A stretch of 64,000 nt of DNA from Avedoeria sp964651245 (GCA_964651245.1 CAZYVI010000002.1:1-64000); one strand, 5' to 3'. Positions 7,758 to 18,402 are shown, numbered from the stretch's first letter. Translations and numbers: made by a program. Notes: a model not told the origin generated them from the sequence alone.

Positions 7758-8971
7758 CGACCGACGCAGCGGCGCGACCGGCGGCGCTCCCCGCCGCCGC
7801 GCGGCGCGGGCCCGCACGCGGCGTGCGCATCGCGTTGGCCCTGGCGCTGGGCGGCGGCCTGGCGATCGCGCTGGCGGCGCGCATCGAGCCGCCGCGGCGC
7901 GCGGCGCGCGACGACCTCTACACGATCCCGCCCGGCACGGCGGCGCGGGTGGCGCGCGGCGAGTCGGTGGCCGACGTCCTGCCGCAGCACGTCACGACGG
8001 CCGTCGGGAACCAGCTCATCGTCGTCAACCGCGACGTCACCGACCATGCCTTCGGGCCGTTCGTGCTGGCGCCCGGCCAGCGCTGGGCGCGCCAGTTCGC
8101 GGTCAGCGGCGACTACGCCATGGACTGCACGATCTACCCCGACGCCGGCTTCACCGTGTCGGTCACGCCCGGCCCGACGCCCGCCGGCGGGCCGACGCTC
8201 TGGCTGCACCAGGCGCTGCTGGCGGCCTGGCTCGTGGCCACGGCCGCCGTCGTCGGCCTGCAGCTGGCGGCCGCGGCGGCCCTCGACGGCGCGCCCGGCG
8301 AGGCGGCGCTGGCGGCGCGGGCGTTGACGGCGGCGCGGGCCGCCCGGCCCAGCCTGGTGGTCCTGGGCGCGCTGGCGGCGGCGGCGCTCGTCACCGCCCT
8401 GGCGCGCGTGGTGCCGTGGCGGGCGGCGGCCAGCGGCACCGCCTCGATCGACGCCTGGTTCGCCGTGGCCTGGACGGCGGTGGCCGTCGCGGTCCTCCAC
8501 CGCCTCACCCGACCGTCGCGCCCCGCCTCGGCCTGGAACCTGGCGCTGTGGTCGCTCATCGTGGTGTGGCCGGCGACCCGCCTGCTGGCCCCGGCGGTCA
8601 GCCCGACATCGATGCTGCTCCTGTTGACCGGGACCGGCCTGCTGGCGGCGGTCGTGGTCGGCCAGCTCACGGCCGGCCGGGCGATCGACGCGGCCGCCGG
8701 CGCCCCAGCGACGCTGGCATGGCTCGCCGCGGCCGGCGTGGCGCTGGCCATCGCCGGCGTGCCGCTGCCGCCGAGCGGCATCGGCCCCCGCCTCGCCGCG
8801 GGCGTCGCCGACCTGGCCGCCGGCGTCGCGCTCGTCGCGGCGCTGACCCGCCGCCCGCCGCGCCCGAACGCGGCCTGGCTGGCCCTGGGCGCCGCCGTCG
8901 CCGCCGGCGCGCTCGGCGCGTTTCAGCTGGCGATGGCGGCGGTGGGCGGGGTGATGGGCGGGGGCGGCTGA
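7754..8971 (+). CDS. Membrane protein with N-terminal cupredoxin-like domain
   Basis: Residues about 20-45 form a membrane anchor. Residues about 55-140 resemble a cupredoxin sandwich, with NQLIVVNRDVTDHAFGPFVLAPG and a C-terminal segment FAVSGDYAMDCTIYP that supplies Asp/Cys where copper ligands normally occur. About eight hydrophobic helices follow (residues 150-400), with Ala/Gly-rich sequence. The architecture is unusual and I cannot name it. It is translationally coupled to the SCO gene (4-bp overlap), so copper delivery or a copper-dependent membrane process is inferred. It is convergent with the CBS-domain gene, whose stop lies 16 bp away. Confidence 0.75.
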   Translation: MTTDAAARPAALPAAARRGPARGVRIALALALGGGLAIALAARIEPPRRAARDDLYTIPPGTAARVARGESVADVLPQHVTTAVGNQLIVVNRDVTDHAFGPFVLAPGQRWARQFAVSGDYAMDCTIYPDAGFTVSVTPGPTPAGGPTLWLHQALLAAWLVATAAVVGLQLAAAAALDGAPGEAALAARALTAARAARPSLVVLGALAAAALVTALARVVPWRAAASGTASIDAWFAVAWTAVAVAVLHRLTRPSRPASAWNLALWSLIVVWPATRLLAPAVSPTSMLLLLTGTGLLAAVVVGQLTAGRAIDAAAGAPATLAWLAAAGVALAIAGVPLPPSGIGPRLAAGVADLAAGVALVAALTRRPPRPNAAWLALGAAVAAGALGAFQLAMAAVGGVMGGGG

Positions 8972-8987
8972 CTCGGCCGCAGCGCGC

Positions 8988-10310
8988 TCACACTCGAGCG
9001 GAGGGAGCGGCGGGATCGACCTGGCCGACGAGGATCTTGTCGACGCGCAAGCCGTCCATGTCCATCACCTCGAACCGCAGCCGCTGCCACGTAAAGCGAT
9101 CGCCGGGCCGCGGGATGCGGCCCAGCTGGGACATGACGAAGCCGCCCATGGTCTGGAAGCCGTCGGCGGTCTCGCCCGGCAGGCGCCGCAGCGCGAACGC
9201 CTCCTTGAAGGCATCGAGGGCGAGCATGCCGTCGACGAGCCAGGTGCCGTCGTCGCGCCGGACAATCGGCGGATCGGCCGGCACGTCGGACAGCACGACA
9301 TCGCCGACGATGGCGCCCAGCACGTCGTTGAGGGTGACGATGCCCTGGAAGCCGCCGTACTCGTCGACGACGACCGCGACGTGCACGTTGGACTGCTTGA
9401 ACGCCTCCAGCAGCTTCAGGCCGGTGACGCGCTCGGGTACGACCACCGGGGCGATGAGGTTGCCTTCCAGGTCGGTGGGCCGACCCTCGATGGCCCGTCC
9501 CCACAGCTGCTTGACCGACACGATGCCCAGCGGCTCGTCGCGGTTGCCGCGGCCGACCGGAAAGTAGGCGTGTCCGCTGGCGGCCATCCGCTGGAGGCTC
9601 TCGGCCGGCGGGTCGTCGAGGTCGATCCAGACGACCTCGTGGCGCGGGGTCATGAGCGCGTCGGCGCGCCGGTCGCCCAGACGCAGGACCTGTTCGAGCA
9701 TGTGCTGCTCGGCCTGCTCCAGCAGGCCCGCTTCGGCGCCGTGCCGGATCAGCAGGCGGAGGTCGTCCTCGGTGACGGCCGGCTCGGCCGACGTGTCGAA
9801 TCGCACCAGTCGCAGGAGCCCGTGCGTGGCGGCGTTGAGAATCCGCACGACGGGGTAGGCCAGGCGCGCCAGGTGGCGCATCGGCCGCGCCACGGCCGCC
9901 GCGATCCGCTCGGGCCGACCGAGGGCCAGCCGCTTGGGCACGAGCTCGCCCACGACCACGGACAGGAACGTGATCGCGACGACGACGATCGCCACGGCGA
10001 TCGACTCGCTGGTCTGGGGGTGGCCCGTGAGGCGGGTCAGGCCGGCCGTCATGTGCTCGGCAATGGCCGCGCCACCGATCGCGCCCGCCAGAATGCCGAT
10101 CAAGGTGATGCCGACCTGCACCGTCGAGAGCACCGACGTCGGATCCGCCGCCAGCGTCAGGGCCACGCGCGCGCCGCGATCGCCGTCGTCGGCCAGCCGC
10201 TGCAGCCGGGCTCTACGCGCCGAGACGATCGCGATCTCCGACATCGACAGCAGGCCGTTGATGGCGACGAGCGCCAGCAGAAGCACGATTTCCAGGGTGA
10301 CGGTGAGCAT
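8988..10310 (-). CDS. CNNM/CorC-HlyC family membrane protein with CBS pair
   Basis: This 440-aa protein has the standard domain order of the so-called hemolysin/CorC family. An N-terminal DUF21/CNNM membrane domain (about 1-190) carries MSEIAIVSARRARLQ. Two CBS domains (about 215-335) include MTPRHEVVWIDLDD and VAVVVDEYGGFQGIVTLNDVLGAIVGD. A CorC_HlyC domain (about 350-440) includes GFVMSQLGRIPRPGDRF. Members are linked to Mg2+ or Co2+ transport or resistance, and the hemolysin label is historical. Length and motifs are normal. It is probably a single-gene unit. Confidence 0.92.
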   Translation of the reverse strand: MLTVTLEIVLLLALVAINGLLSMSEIAIVSARRARLQRLADDGDRGARVALTLAADPTSVLSTVQVGITLIGILAGAIGGAAIAEHMTAGLTRLTGHPQTSESIAVAIVVVAITFLSVVVGELVPKRLALGRPERIAAAVARPMRHLARLAYPVVRILNAATHGLLRLVRFDTSAEPAVTEDDLRLLIRHGAEAGLLEQAEQHMLEQVLRLGDRRADALMTPRHEVVWIDLDDPPAESLQRMAASGHAYFPVGRGNRDEPLGIVSVKQLWGRAIEGRPTDLEGNLIAPVVVPERVTGLKLLEAFKQSNVHVAVVVDEYGGFQGIVTLNDVLGAIVGDVVLSDVPADPPIVRRDDGTWLVDGMLALDAFKEAFALRRLPGETADGFQTMGGFVMSQLGRIPRPGDRFTWQRLRFEVMDMDGLRVDKILVGQVDPAAPSARV

Positions 10311-10373
10311 CGGGTCTCCGCACGCGAAAGCATACCGTGGCCGGTATCGGAATCACCACCCGCACCCGTCGCG

Positions 10374-11470
<1,097 letters not shown>

Positions 11471-11474
<4 letters not shown>

Positions 11475-13096
11475 CGCGCCTCGCGGCGGAGCCGTCCGCC
11501 GGCGAACGTCAGCCACGCCGAGGGCAGCGAGGCGACGAGGATCAGCACCAACGCCGGCGCGGCCGCCTGGGACTGCCGGGCCTCGGTGGCCGCCGACCAG
11601 ATGTCGGTGGCCAGGGTGTGGAAACCGGCCGGACCCAGCAGCAGCGTCGCCGGCAGCTCCTTGATCGTCGTCAGGAAGACGAGCGCGGCCCCGGCGGCGA
11701 AGCCCGGCGCCGCCAGCGGCAGCGTGATCGTCCGGAACACCGACCACGGCGAGCGGCCGAGGCTGCGGGCGCTGTCCTCGACGCCGGGCGGGATCTGCGC
11801 CAGCGCCGCCTCGTCGTAGCCGATGGCCTCGGGCAGGAACAGCACGGCGTAGGCGAACACGAGCAGCGGCAGCGTTTGGTAGAGCCACGGCACCACGCCG
11901 AGCCCCAGGAACACGACCGCCAGCGCCACGGTGATCGGCGGCAGCGCCAGCGAGCCGTACGACGCCCGCTCCAGCCAGCGCCCGGCCCACCCCGGCCAGC
12001 CGCGCGCCGCCACCGCCACCGGCAGCGCCGCCAGCGCCGTCACCGCCGCCGCCAAGGTCGCCGCCAGCAGCGTATGGCCCAGGGCGCTGCCCAGCCGGGC
12101 CACGTCCACCAGCTGGCCGCGCGCCCAACCGCGGCCCAGGGCATGCGCCAGCTCGAGCGCCGGCACGCCCAGCGCCAGCGCGGCCACCACGGCGCATGCG
12201 GCGACGGCGGCCGGGCGGACGGCGCCGAGCGGCAGGCACGGCGTGACCGACGCGGCCCGCGCCGTGGCGGCCCCGGTGCGGGCGCGGCGCGGCGCCAGCG
12301 CCCGCTCGAGGCCGAGCACGGCGATGGTGATTGCTACGACGAGCAGCGATAGCGTGGCGGCGCCCGGTCGGTCGAGGCTGGCCCGCAGCGTCACGTAGAT
12401 GACCTGCGACAGCGCCTCGAACCGCAGGACCGACACCGCGCCGAAGTCGCGCAGCGTGTAGAGCGCCACCAGCAGCGCGCCGGCGGCCACGGCCGGCCGC
12501 AGCCCCGGCAGCGTGACGCGGGCGAACGTGGCCAGCGGCCCGCGCCCCAGGCTGCGCGAGGCCTCGGCCAGCGCCGGGTCCTGGCGGCGCAGCGCGCTCT
12601 GGACGACGAGCAGCACGTAGGGGTAGGTGGCGAGGCTCAGGACCAGCCAGGCGCCGGTGAAGCCGGCCAGCGGCGGCGCGCCGGGCAGCCCGGCCTCCGC
12701 CAGCAGCCGGCCGACGCTCCCGCGCGGGCCGAGCGCGGCCTGGTACAGGTAGGCGCTCACGTAGCTCGGGAGGACGAGCGGCAGGGCCAGGGCGACTGCC
12801 CAGGCGCGGCGCCCCGGCAGGTCGGTGCAGGTCGTCAGCCAGCCGAGCGGGACGGCCAGGGCGACGGCGGTGGCCGTCACCGCCGCCATGAGGCCGACCG
12901 TCCGCGCCACGCTCCACCACGTCTGCGGCCGGCGCAGCACGGCCACGGCCGCGTCGCTCCCTTCGGCCGCGCGCAGCACCAGGTAGCCCAGCGGCAGCAG
13001 CGCCAGCGCCGTGACGGCCAGCGCCACGGCGCGCAGCGGCCAGCCGCCGTGGCGCCGCGACGCGGCGGTCGCGCGGCGGCGCGCCGGTGCGGCCAT
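11471..13096 (-). CDS. fbpB: Iron(III) ABC transporter permease (FbpB-like, fused)
   Basis: A 541-aa inner-membrane protein with about 12 helices, made of two homologous binding-protein-dependent transport domains as usual for FbpB/SfuB. Each half has an EAA-like loop for docking the ATPase: EASRSLGRGPLATFARV in the first and EDSARSLGRSPWSVFRTI in the second. The ATG at 13096 is preferred, although a TTG 15 bases upstream is in frame. The gene follows the binding-protein gene by 72 bp and overlaps the ATPase gene by 4 bp. Confidence 0.92.
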
Positions 13097-13168
13097 CGTC
13101 ACGCCGAGCAACCGGTCTCGCCCTTGACGGCGAGACCGGCGTCGGGCGCGGTCAGGTCGCAGCCGGGA

Positions 13169-14332
13169 TCAGGGCAGCGCGCCGGCATCGCGGACGAGGG
13201 CCAGCGAGCCGTCGATGTCGCTGAGCGCGCTGAGGTCGACGTCCGGCTGCGGCAGCGTGTCGAGCGCCGGCAGCCGCGGGTCGGGGGCGACGCCGGCGGC
13301 CAGCGGGTACTCGTAGGTCTCCTCGGCGAAGTAGCGCTGGGCGTCGGCCGAGAGCAAGTAGCGCACGAACTGCTCGGCCGCGGCGCGGTGCGGCGCGGTC
13401 TCGAGGATCGACACGCCGGCGACGAGCAGCACGGCGGCCGGCCCGCCGTCGCGCAGGACATGGTTGCGGGCCGGAAAGTCGTCGCCCTCGTCGGCCAGGA
13501 AGCCGTAGAGGTAGTAGTGGTTCACGAACCCGACATCCACCCGGCCGTCGGCCACCGCTTGGACGACCTCGCCGTTCTTGCCGAACGCCACGGCGTCGTT
13601 GGCGACCATCCCCTCGACCCAGGCGCGGGCGGCGTCCTCGCCCCACGTCAACCGCATCGCGGTGAGCATCGAGAGGAACGACGCGTTGCCCGGCGCCCAG
13701 CCGACGCGACCCTTCCATGCCGGGTCGGTGAACGCGCGGATGTCGTTCGGCAGGTCGTCTTCGGCCAGCTTCGTCGTGTTGAAGACGACGACCCGCTGGC
13801 GGCCCGAGACGCCCACCCAGCGCTTGTCCGCGGCGTGATGCCGGGCGTCCACCAGGTCCAGGATGCCGTCGGGCAACGCGGTCAGCAGGGCGGACACCTT
13901 GCCGAGGCCACCTGGCTCCTGGCCGTAGAACACGTCGGCCGGCGAGCGCGCGCCCTCCTCGAGCAGCGTCAGCGCCAGGTCGCCGGTGTCGCCATAGCGC
14001 ACCTCGACGTCGAGGCCGCTCGACGACTCGAACGACTCGATGAGCGGGCCGACGAGGCTCTCGCTGCGGCCGGAGTAGACGACGAGGTCCGCCGACCCTT
14101 CGTCGCCGTCGCCCGCCTCGGCTTCGGCCTCGGGCGACGGCTCGGGGTCGGCCGCGGCGGCCGGCGCCGAACTGGCCGCGGCCGGGGCGGCCTCGGGTGC
14201 GGTCGGCGCGGCGGCCGGCGTGGTGCAGGCGGTCACCCACACAGCGCCGGCCAGCGCGATGGCCGCGGCGGCCACGCGGGCGAACGGGGACCCGTGCGCG
14301 CCCGTTCCAGGGGCTTCGAACATGGCTTTCAT
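13169..14332 (-). CDS. fbpA: Iron(III) ABC transporter substrate-binding lipoprotein (FbpA-like)
   Basis: Captures ferric iron outside the membrane for the FbpBC importer. The 387-aa precursor has a lipoprotein signal with the Cys at residue 36 (WVTAC). An Ala/Pro/Glu-rich linker leads to the mature domain, which begins DLVVYSGRSE. The hinge and iron site are typical of family 1 binding proteins: FYGQEPGG, WVGVSGRQRVVVFN, and NHYYLYGF with the paired tyrosines used for Fe3+ coordination. The start is ATG 14332, and an internal ATG at 14323 is possible. Transcription is divergent from a DtxR-family gene, with 193 bp of shared regulatory DNA. Confidence 0.93.
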   Translation of the reverse strand: MKAMFEAPGTGAHGSPFARVAAAAIALAGAVWVTACTTPAAAPTAPEAAPAAASSAPAAAADPEPSPEAEAEAGDGDEGSADLVVYSGRSESLVGPLIESFESSSGLDVEVRYGDTGDLALTLLEEGARSPADVFYGQEPGGLGKVSALLTALPDGILDLVDARHHAADKRWVGVSGRQRVVVFNTTKLAEDDLPNDIRAFTDPAWKGRVGWAPGNASFLSMLTAMRLTWGEDAARAWVEGMVANDAVAFGKNGEVVQAVADGRVDVGFVNHYYLYGFLADEGDDFPARNHVLRDGGPAAVLLVAGVSILETAPHRAAAEQFVRYLLSADAQRYFAEETYEYPLAAGVAPDPRLPALDTLPQPDVDLSALSDIDGSLALVRDAGALP

Positions 14333-14525
14333 CCTCACAGGGGCTGTGAGCGACGCCGCCCGACAGACCGGCGACGATTTTTGCTCATCGATGGTATCAT
14401 TTTTCCGCGCCGCGCGCCGGACGGTCAAGGGCCGCGGGTGGGTGGGTGATGCAACGACCCTCCGTCGGGATCTCAACCGGGTTGGAACCACCGGCAGCAC
14501 GCGCTGCCCACACGATGTCACCGCC
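14333..14525. promoter_or_regulatory. Divergent control region between fbpA and the DtxR gene
   Basis: An AT-rich island (about 14375-14405) stands out in the GC-rich background. It contains the palindrome CATCGATG (about 14386-14393) flanked by ATTTTT on both sides, and TATCAT at 14395-14400 as a possible plus-strand -10. A minus-strand TTGACC (14428-14423) could be the -35 of fbpA. A canonical DtxR or Fur box was not found. Metal-dependent control by the adjacent regulator is inferred. Confidence 0.4.
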
Positions 14526-15239
14526 ATGACCGCCTCGCCTTCGACCGATGCCACGACGACCGAGGATACCGCGGAACCCACCCGGGCGATGCAGCGGTAC
14601 GCCGCGGAGATCTACCGGCTGCAGCAGGACCACCCGCAGGTCGGCCTGGCGCTGCTGGCCGATCAGCTCGACGTCACGGCGCAGGCCGTGTCACGGATGG
14701 TGCGCCGCCTCGAGGCTGCCGGGCTGGTCCAGCACACCCGCTACCGTGGCGTTCGCCTGACGCCGCAGGGCGAACGCTTCAGCCTCCCGGCGATCCGCCG
14801 CCACCGCCTGGTCGAGGTCTTTCTGGTCGACGTGATGAAGTTCGGCATCGACGAGGTCCATCCGCTGGCCGACGTGCTGGAGAACGGCATCGACGACGCG
14901 ATCGAGGACCGCATCGACGACCTCACTGGCCACCCGCGGCACTGCCCTCATGGCGACCCGATCCCCGACCGCGACGGCCGCCTGCCCGAGCTGCGCGACG
15001 GCCCGCTGGCGGCGTTCGGCGGCCGGCACGCCACCGTCAGCCGCGTCCGGACCCACGACGGCGAGAAGATGCGCTACATCTACGCCATCGGCGCACGGCC
15101 CGGCGCCAGCCTCGAGGTCATCCGCCGCGCGCCGTTCCAGGGTCCGCTGACGCTGCGGCTCGGTGGCGCGGACGTCGTCATCGGCCACGAGCTGGCGGCG
15201 GCGATCTGGGTCGCGACGGACGACGGCGCCCCCCGCTGA
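14526..15239 (+). CDS. DtxR-family metal-dependent transcriptional regulator
   Basis: A 237-aa repressor of the DtxR/MntR/IdeR family. It has a winged helix (about 25-85; LALLADQLDVTAQAVSRMVR), a dimerisation/metal domain (about 90-150) ending in the hallmark PRHCPHGDPIP, and a C-terminal SH3/FeoA-like domain (about 160-235). Aligning with DtxR, the ligands His93 and Glu97 (HRLVE) and His112 are present. The DtxR Cys102 position is Asp116, Glu105 is Glu119, and the usual His106 position is Asn120. Loss of that histidine may alter metal choice. The gene is divergent from the ferric-iron ABC operon, its likely target. Confidence 0.93.
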   Translation: MTASPSTDATTTEDTAEPTRAMQRYAAEIYRLQQDHPQVGLALLADQLDVTAQAVSRMVRRLEAAGLVQHTRYRGVRLTPQGERFSLPAIRRHRLVEVFLVDVMKFGIDEVHPLADVLENGIDDAIEDRIDDLTGHPRHCPHGDPIPDRDGRLPELRDGPLAAFGGRHATVSRVRTHDGEKMRYIYAIGARPGASLEVIRRAPFQGPLTLRLGGADVVIGHELAAAIWVATDDGAPR

Positions 15240-15370
15240 CCCCCGGCCGGCGCCGCTGTAACGCGCCGCGCCGTGCCGAGACTTGGCTCCCGACGCTCGC
15301 TTGGGACGCCGCCGCCCTGCCGCTTGGCGCAGAGCGGCCGGCGCCCGGAACGCAACGCAGGAGCCCGCCG

Positions 15371-16363
15371 GTGCAGCAGCTGGCCGTCCCTCCCTGGGAA
15401 GCGCGCCTGTTGGACCTCGCCCACGAGGCCATGGCCCGCCACGACGATCTCCCGCGCGCCGACGCGTGCGCCGGCCAGCTGGCCGCGGCGCACGCGGTGT
15501 GCGCCGGGATCACCCGCCGCGGCAGCCGGACGTTCCACCTGGCGTCGGCGCTGCTGCCGCCCGCCAAGCGGCGTGGCGTGCGCGCCCTCTACGCCTTCTG
15601 CCGCACCGCCGACGACCTCGTCGACCGGGCCGCCGGCCGCAGCGCGGCCGCCGTCCGCGCCGACCTGGCCGACCTGCAGCGGCGCCTCTTGGCGCCGCGG
15701 CCGCCCGCCCACGACTTCATCGCGCTGGCCTGGGCCGACACGCGGGCCCGCTTCGGCGTACCGCGCGCCTATGTCGAGCAGTTGATCGCCGGCGTGGCCC
15801 GCGACCTCGACGTCGTTCGCTACCGCTCGTTCGAGGACCTGACGGGCTACTGCTACGGGGTGGCGTCGACGGTGGGCTTGATGTCGATGCACATCGTGGG
15901 CTTCGAGCACCCCGCGGCGGTGCCGTACGCGGTGCGTCTCGGCGTCGCCCTGCAGCTCACGAACATCCTGCGCGACGTGGGCGAGGACTGGCAGGCGGGC
16001 CGGCTGTACCTACCGCTCGACGACCTGGCGGCGCACGGCCTCGGCGTGGCCGACGTGGCCGCCGGCCGCGTCGACCGGCGCTGGCGGCGGTTCATCGACT
16101 TCCAGATCGACCGCGCCCGGCAGCTCTACGCCGGTGCCCGGCCCGGGATCGGCCTGCTCGCGTCGGACGGCCGGTTTGCGATCGCCGCGGCGGCCGACCT
16201 GTACGGCGCGATCCTCACCGACATCGAGTCCGCCGGCGGCGACGTCTTCCGCCGCCGCGCTCGGGTCTCGACCACAACCAAGCTGCGCCGCCTGCCGGCC
16301 ATCTGGTGGCAGGCCCGTGGGGCGAAGCCGTGGATACCCCAACAGGAGCCGACACGACCATGA
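15371..16363 (+). CDS. Squalene/phytoene synthase family protein
   Basis: Head-to-head prenyl synthase (330 aa) that condenses two C15 or C20 diphosphates on the way to squalene/hopanoids or carotenoids. Both aspartate-rich motifs are present: RTADDLVDR near residue 78 and the second, LRDVGEDWQAGRLYLP, near residue 200. The substrate-flap motif SRTFHLASALLP near residue 50 is also intact. No desaturase, cyclase or other crt/hpn gene lies alongside, so phytoene versus squalene (HpnC/HpnD-type) cannot be decided. The start is GTG with GGAG upstream. It overlaps the next gene by 4 bp (ATGA). Confidence 0.88.
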   Translation: MQQLAVPPWEARLLDLAHEAMARHDDLPRADACAGQLAAAHAVCAGITRRGSRTFHLASALLPPAKRRGVRALYAFCRTADDLVDRAAGRSAAAVRADLADLQRRLLAPRPPAHDFIALAWADTRARFGVPRAYVEQLIAGVARDLDVVRYRSFEDLTGYCYGVASTVGLMSMHIVGFEHPAAVPYAVRLGVALQLTNILRDVGEDWQAGRLYLPLDDLAAHGLGVADVAAGRVDRRWRRFIDFQIDRARQLYAGARPGIGLLASDGRFAIAAAADLYGAILTDIESAGGDVFRRRARVSTTTKLRRLPAIWWQARGAKPWIPQQEPTRP

Positions 16364-17289
16364 GCGCACCGTCCCCGTCCGCCGGCCGGGTCGTCCTCAC
16401 CGGCGGCACCGGCCTGATCGGCCGCCGCCTGGCGGCGGAACTGGTCCGCCGCGGCTACGAGACCGTCGTGCTGTCGCGCACGCCGGAGCGGGTGACCGGC
16501 CTGCCGGCGGGCGCGCGCGCCGTGGGCTGGGACGGCCGGACCGCCGCCGGCTGGGGCGAGCTGGCCGACGGCGCGGCGGCCATCGTCAACCTGGCCGGCG
16601 CGACGATCGCCAAGCGCTGGACGGCCGGCCGCAAGGACACGATCCTGCGCAGCCGGCTCGAGGCCGGCGCCGCCGTCGTCGCCGCGGTCGAGGCGGCCGC
16701 CGTGAAGCCGCAGGCGGTGGTCCAGGCGTCGGCGGTCGGGTTCTACGGTGCGCGCGGCGACGAGGTGCTCACCGAGGACGCCCCGAGCCAGCCCGGCTAT
16801 TTCCTGTCCGACGTCTGCGTGGCCTGGGAGGCCTCGACGGCGCCGGTCGAGGCGCTCGGCGTCCGGCGGGCCGTCGCCCGCATCGGCCTGGTGCTGGCGC
16901 CCGAGGGCGGCGCCCTGCCGCCGCTGGTGCTGCCGTTCCGCCTCTTCGCCGGCGGCCCGACCGGCAGCGGCCGCCAGTACTACCCCTGGATTCACATCGA
17001 CGACGTCGTCGGCGCCCTGGCGTTCCTCATCGAGAACCCCGCCGCCCGCGGGACGTTCAACCTGACGGCGCCGGCGCCGGCCACGAACCGCGATGTGGCC
17101 CGGGCCATCGGCCGCACCCTGCGCCGCCCGGCGCTCGTCCCGGCGCCCGGCTTCGCCCTGCGCCTCGTCCTGGGCGAGATGGCGGCGCTCGTCGTCGATG
17201 GCCAGCGGGCGGTGCCGGCGCGGCTCGAGGCGCTCGGCTTCCGCCATCGCCATACCGCCCTGCCCGAGGCCTTGGCCGACCTGCTGTGA
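16360..17289 (+). CDS. TIGR01777-family NAD(P)-dependent epimerase/SDR protein
   Basis: An extended short-chain dehydrogenase of 309 aa with the nucleotide-binding motif TGGTGLIGRRL. It has LAGATIAKRW near residue 80 and QASAVGFYG near 125, and a C-terminal DUF1731-like end (PALVPAPGFALRLVLGEMA). This matches the YfcH/TIGR01777 family of unknown substrate. The classical YxxxK pair is not obvious, as usual for this family. It is translationally coupled to the prenyl synthase, so an isoprenoid link is possible but not shown. Confidence 0.88.
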   Translation: MSAPSPSAGRVVLTGGTGLIGRRLAAELVRRGYETVVLSRTPERVTGLPAGARAVGWDGRTAAGWGELADGAAAIVNLAGATIAKRWTAGRKDTILRSRLEAGAAVVAAVEAAAVKPQAVVQASAVGFYGARGDEVLTEDAPSQPGYFLSDVCVAWEASTAPVEALGVRRAVARIGLVLAPEGGALPPLVLPFRLFAGGPTGSGRQYYPWIHIDDVVGALAFLIENPAARGTFNLTAPAPATNRDVARAIGRTLRRPALVPAPGFALRLVLGEMAALVVDGQRAVPARLEALGFRHRHTALPEALADLL

Positions 17290-17379
17290 CCGTCGCCGGG
17301 GCGCGCCGCCGGTCGTGACGACCGGTGGCGCCCGCTTTCGCGGCCGCGCCATCGCCGGTACACTCGCGGCGAGGTGCCG

Positions 17380-18402
17380 ATGACCGACGACCCGCTCGCC
17401 CCGCCGCCCGATCCATCGCTCGATCCGCCGCTGCCCGCGCCGCTGCCCGGCCCGTCGGCGCTGGCAGGCGCGAACCCGCTGGCGGCGCCGCTGGGCGTCG
17501 GCGACGTCCTCGACGGGGCGTTCCGGCTCTACCGGGCCCAGTTCGGCCCGCTGCTGCTCACCGCGGCCGCCGTGCTGGCGCCGCTGGGCCTCGTTTCGAC
17601 GGTGGTCGTGGGGCCGGCCCAGTCGGCGCAGCTCGAGATGCTGCGGTCGCTGGTCGGCTCCGCCGCCGAGCTCGAGGCGCTGCCGACCGGCGATGTCTCG
17701 CCCTGGACGTCGGTCGCGGTCTGCCTGCTGCTGCCGCTGCAGCTGGCCGCGCTGCTCACGGCCCGCCTGGCGTTGGCCCAGCAGGCCATCGACGCCCTGC
17801 ACGGCCGGGCCCGCTCGCTCGGCGACCGGCTGGGCGGGGCGCTGCGCCGGCTGCCGGGCTACGCTGCCATGGGCTGCCTGACGTGGTTCGCGGTGGCCGT
17901 CGTCGTCGTGGGCCTCGGGTTGGTGGCGGCGCTGACGTTCGGCGTCCTGCTGACCGCGATCGCCGCCCTGGCCGAGGGCACGGCGGGCGCGATCGCCGCC
18001 GGGCTGGCGGTGATCGGCGGCGCGGCGTTCGTGACGGCGTTCATCGCCGCGGCGGCGCTCTACTTGGCCGGCCGCTGGGTGTCGGCGCTGCCGAGCCTCC
18101 TGCTGCTGCACCCGCACCCCCTCGGCGCCCTCGACGCCAGCTGGCGCCTCACCGCGCGCCGGCCGTGGCGGGCGGCCGGCTTCGTGGCCCTGTTGCTGCT
18201 GCTGCAGTACGTCCTGCAGCTCATCGTCGCCACGCCGCTCTACGCGGCCGTGCTGCTCCTGCCGCCCTCGGCGTCGACGGCGCTGGGGGTTGCGATCCAG
18301 GGCCTCACCGCGGTCGTCCAGATCGTGTTGTTGCCCCTCTGGTCGGCCGCCGTGGTCGTGTTCCACTACGACCTGCGCCTGCGCGCCGAACGGTCGCCGT
18401 GA
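17380..18402 (+). CDS. Multi-spanning membrane protein (GDPD membrane-domain-like)
   Basis: A 340-aa protein with a Pro-rich cytosolic N-terminus (about 1-45) and six or more membrane helices. It starts its hydrophobic part with VGDVLDGAFRLYRAQFGPLLL, which is typical of the glycerophosphodiester phosphodiesterase membrane-domain family (no catalytic domain here). It leads an operon with DUF4129, DUF4350, MoxR and DUF58 genes, taking the position often held by other membrane proteins in such clusters. The ATG at 17380 follows GGCGAGG and is preferred to the GTG at 17374. A possible -10, TACACT, lies at 17359-17364. It overlaps the next gene at GTGA. Confidence 0.75.
   Translation: MTDDPLAPPPDPSLDPPLPAPLPGPSALAGANPLAAPLGVGDVLDGAFRLYRAQFGPLLLTAAAVLAPLGLVSTVVVGPAQSAQLEMLRSLVGSAAELEALPTGDVSPWTSVAVCLLLPLQLAALLTARLALAQQAIDALHGRARSLGDRLGGALRRLPGYAAMGCLTWFAVAVVVVGLGLVAALTFGVLLTAIAALAEGTAGAIAAGLAVIGGAAFVTAFIAAAALYLAGRWVSALPSLLLLHPHPLGALDASWRLTARRPWRAAGFVALLLLLQYVLQLIVATPLYAAVLLLPPSASTALGVAIQGLTAVVQIVLLPLWSAAVVVFHYDLRLRAERSP

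Noticed and set aside
11475..12920. N-terminal extension joining the FbpC frame to a longer open frame
   Set aside because: The added part is a shadow of the permease gene. The true ATPase starts at MSDADTAVVVCRGL (11474) in ATGA overlap.
14333..14525. Canonical DtxR/IdeR or Fur box
   Set aside because: No 19-bp consensus could be matched by eye. Only an AT-rich island with a short CATCGATG palindrome is seen.
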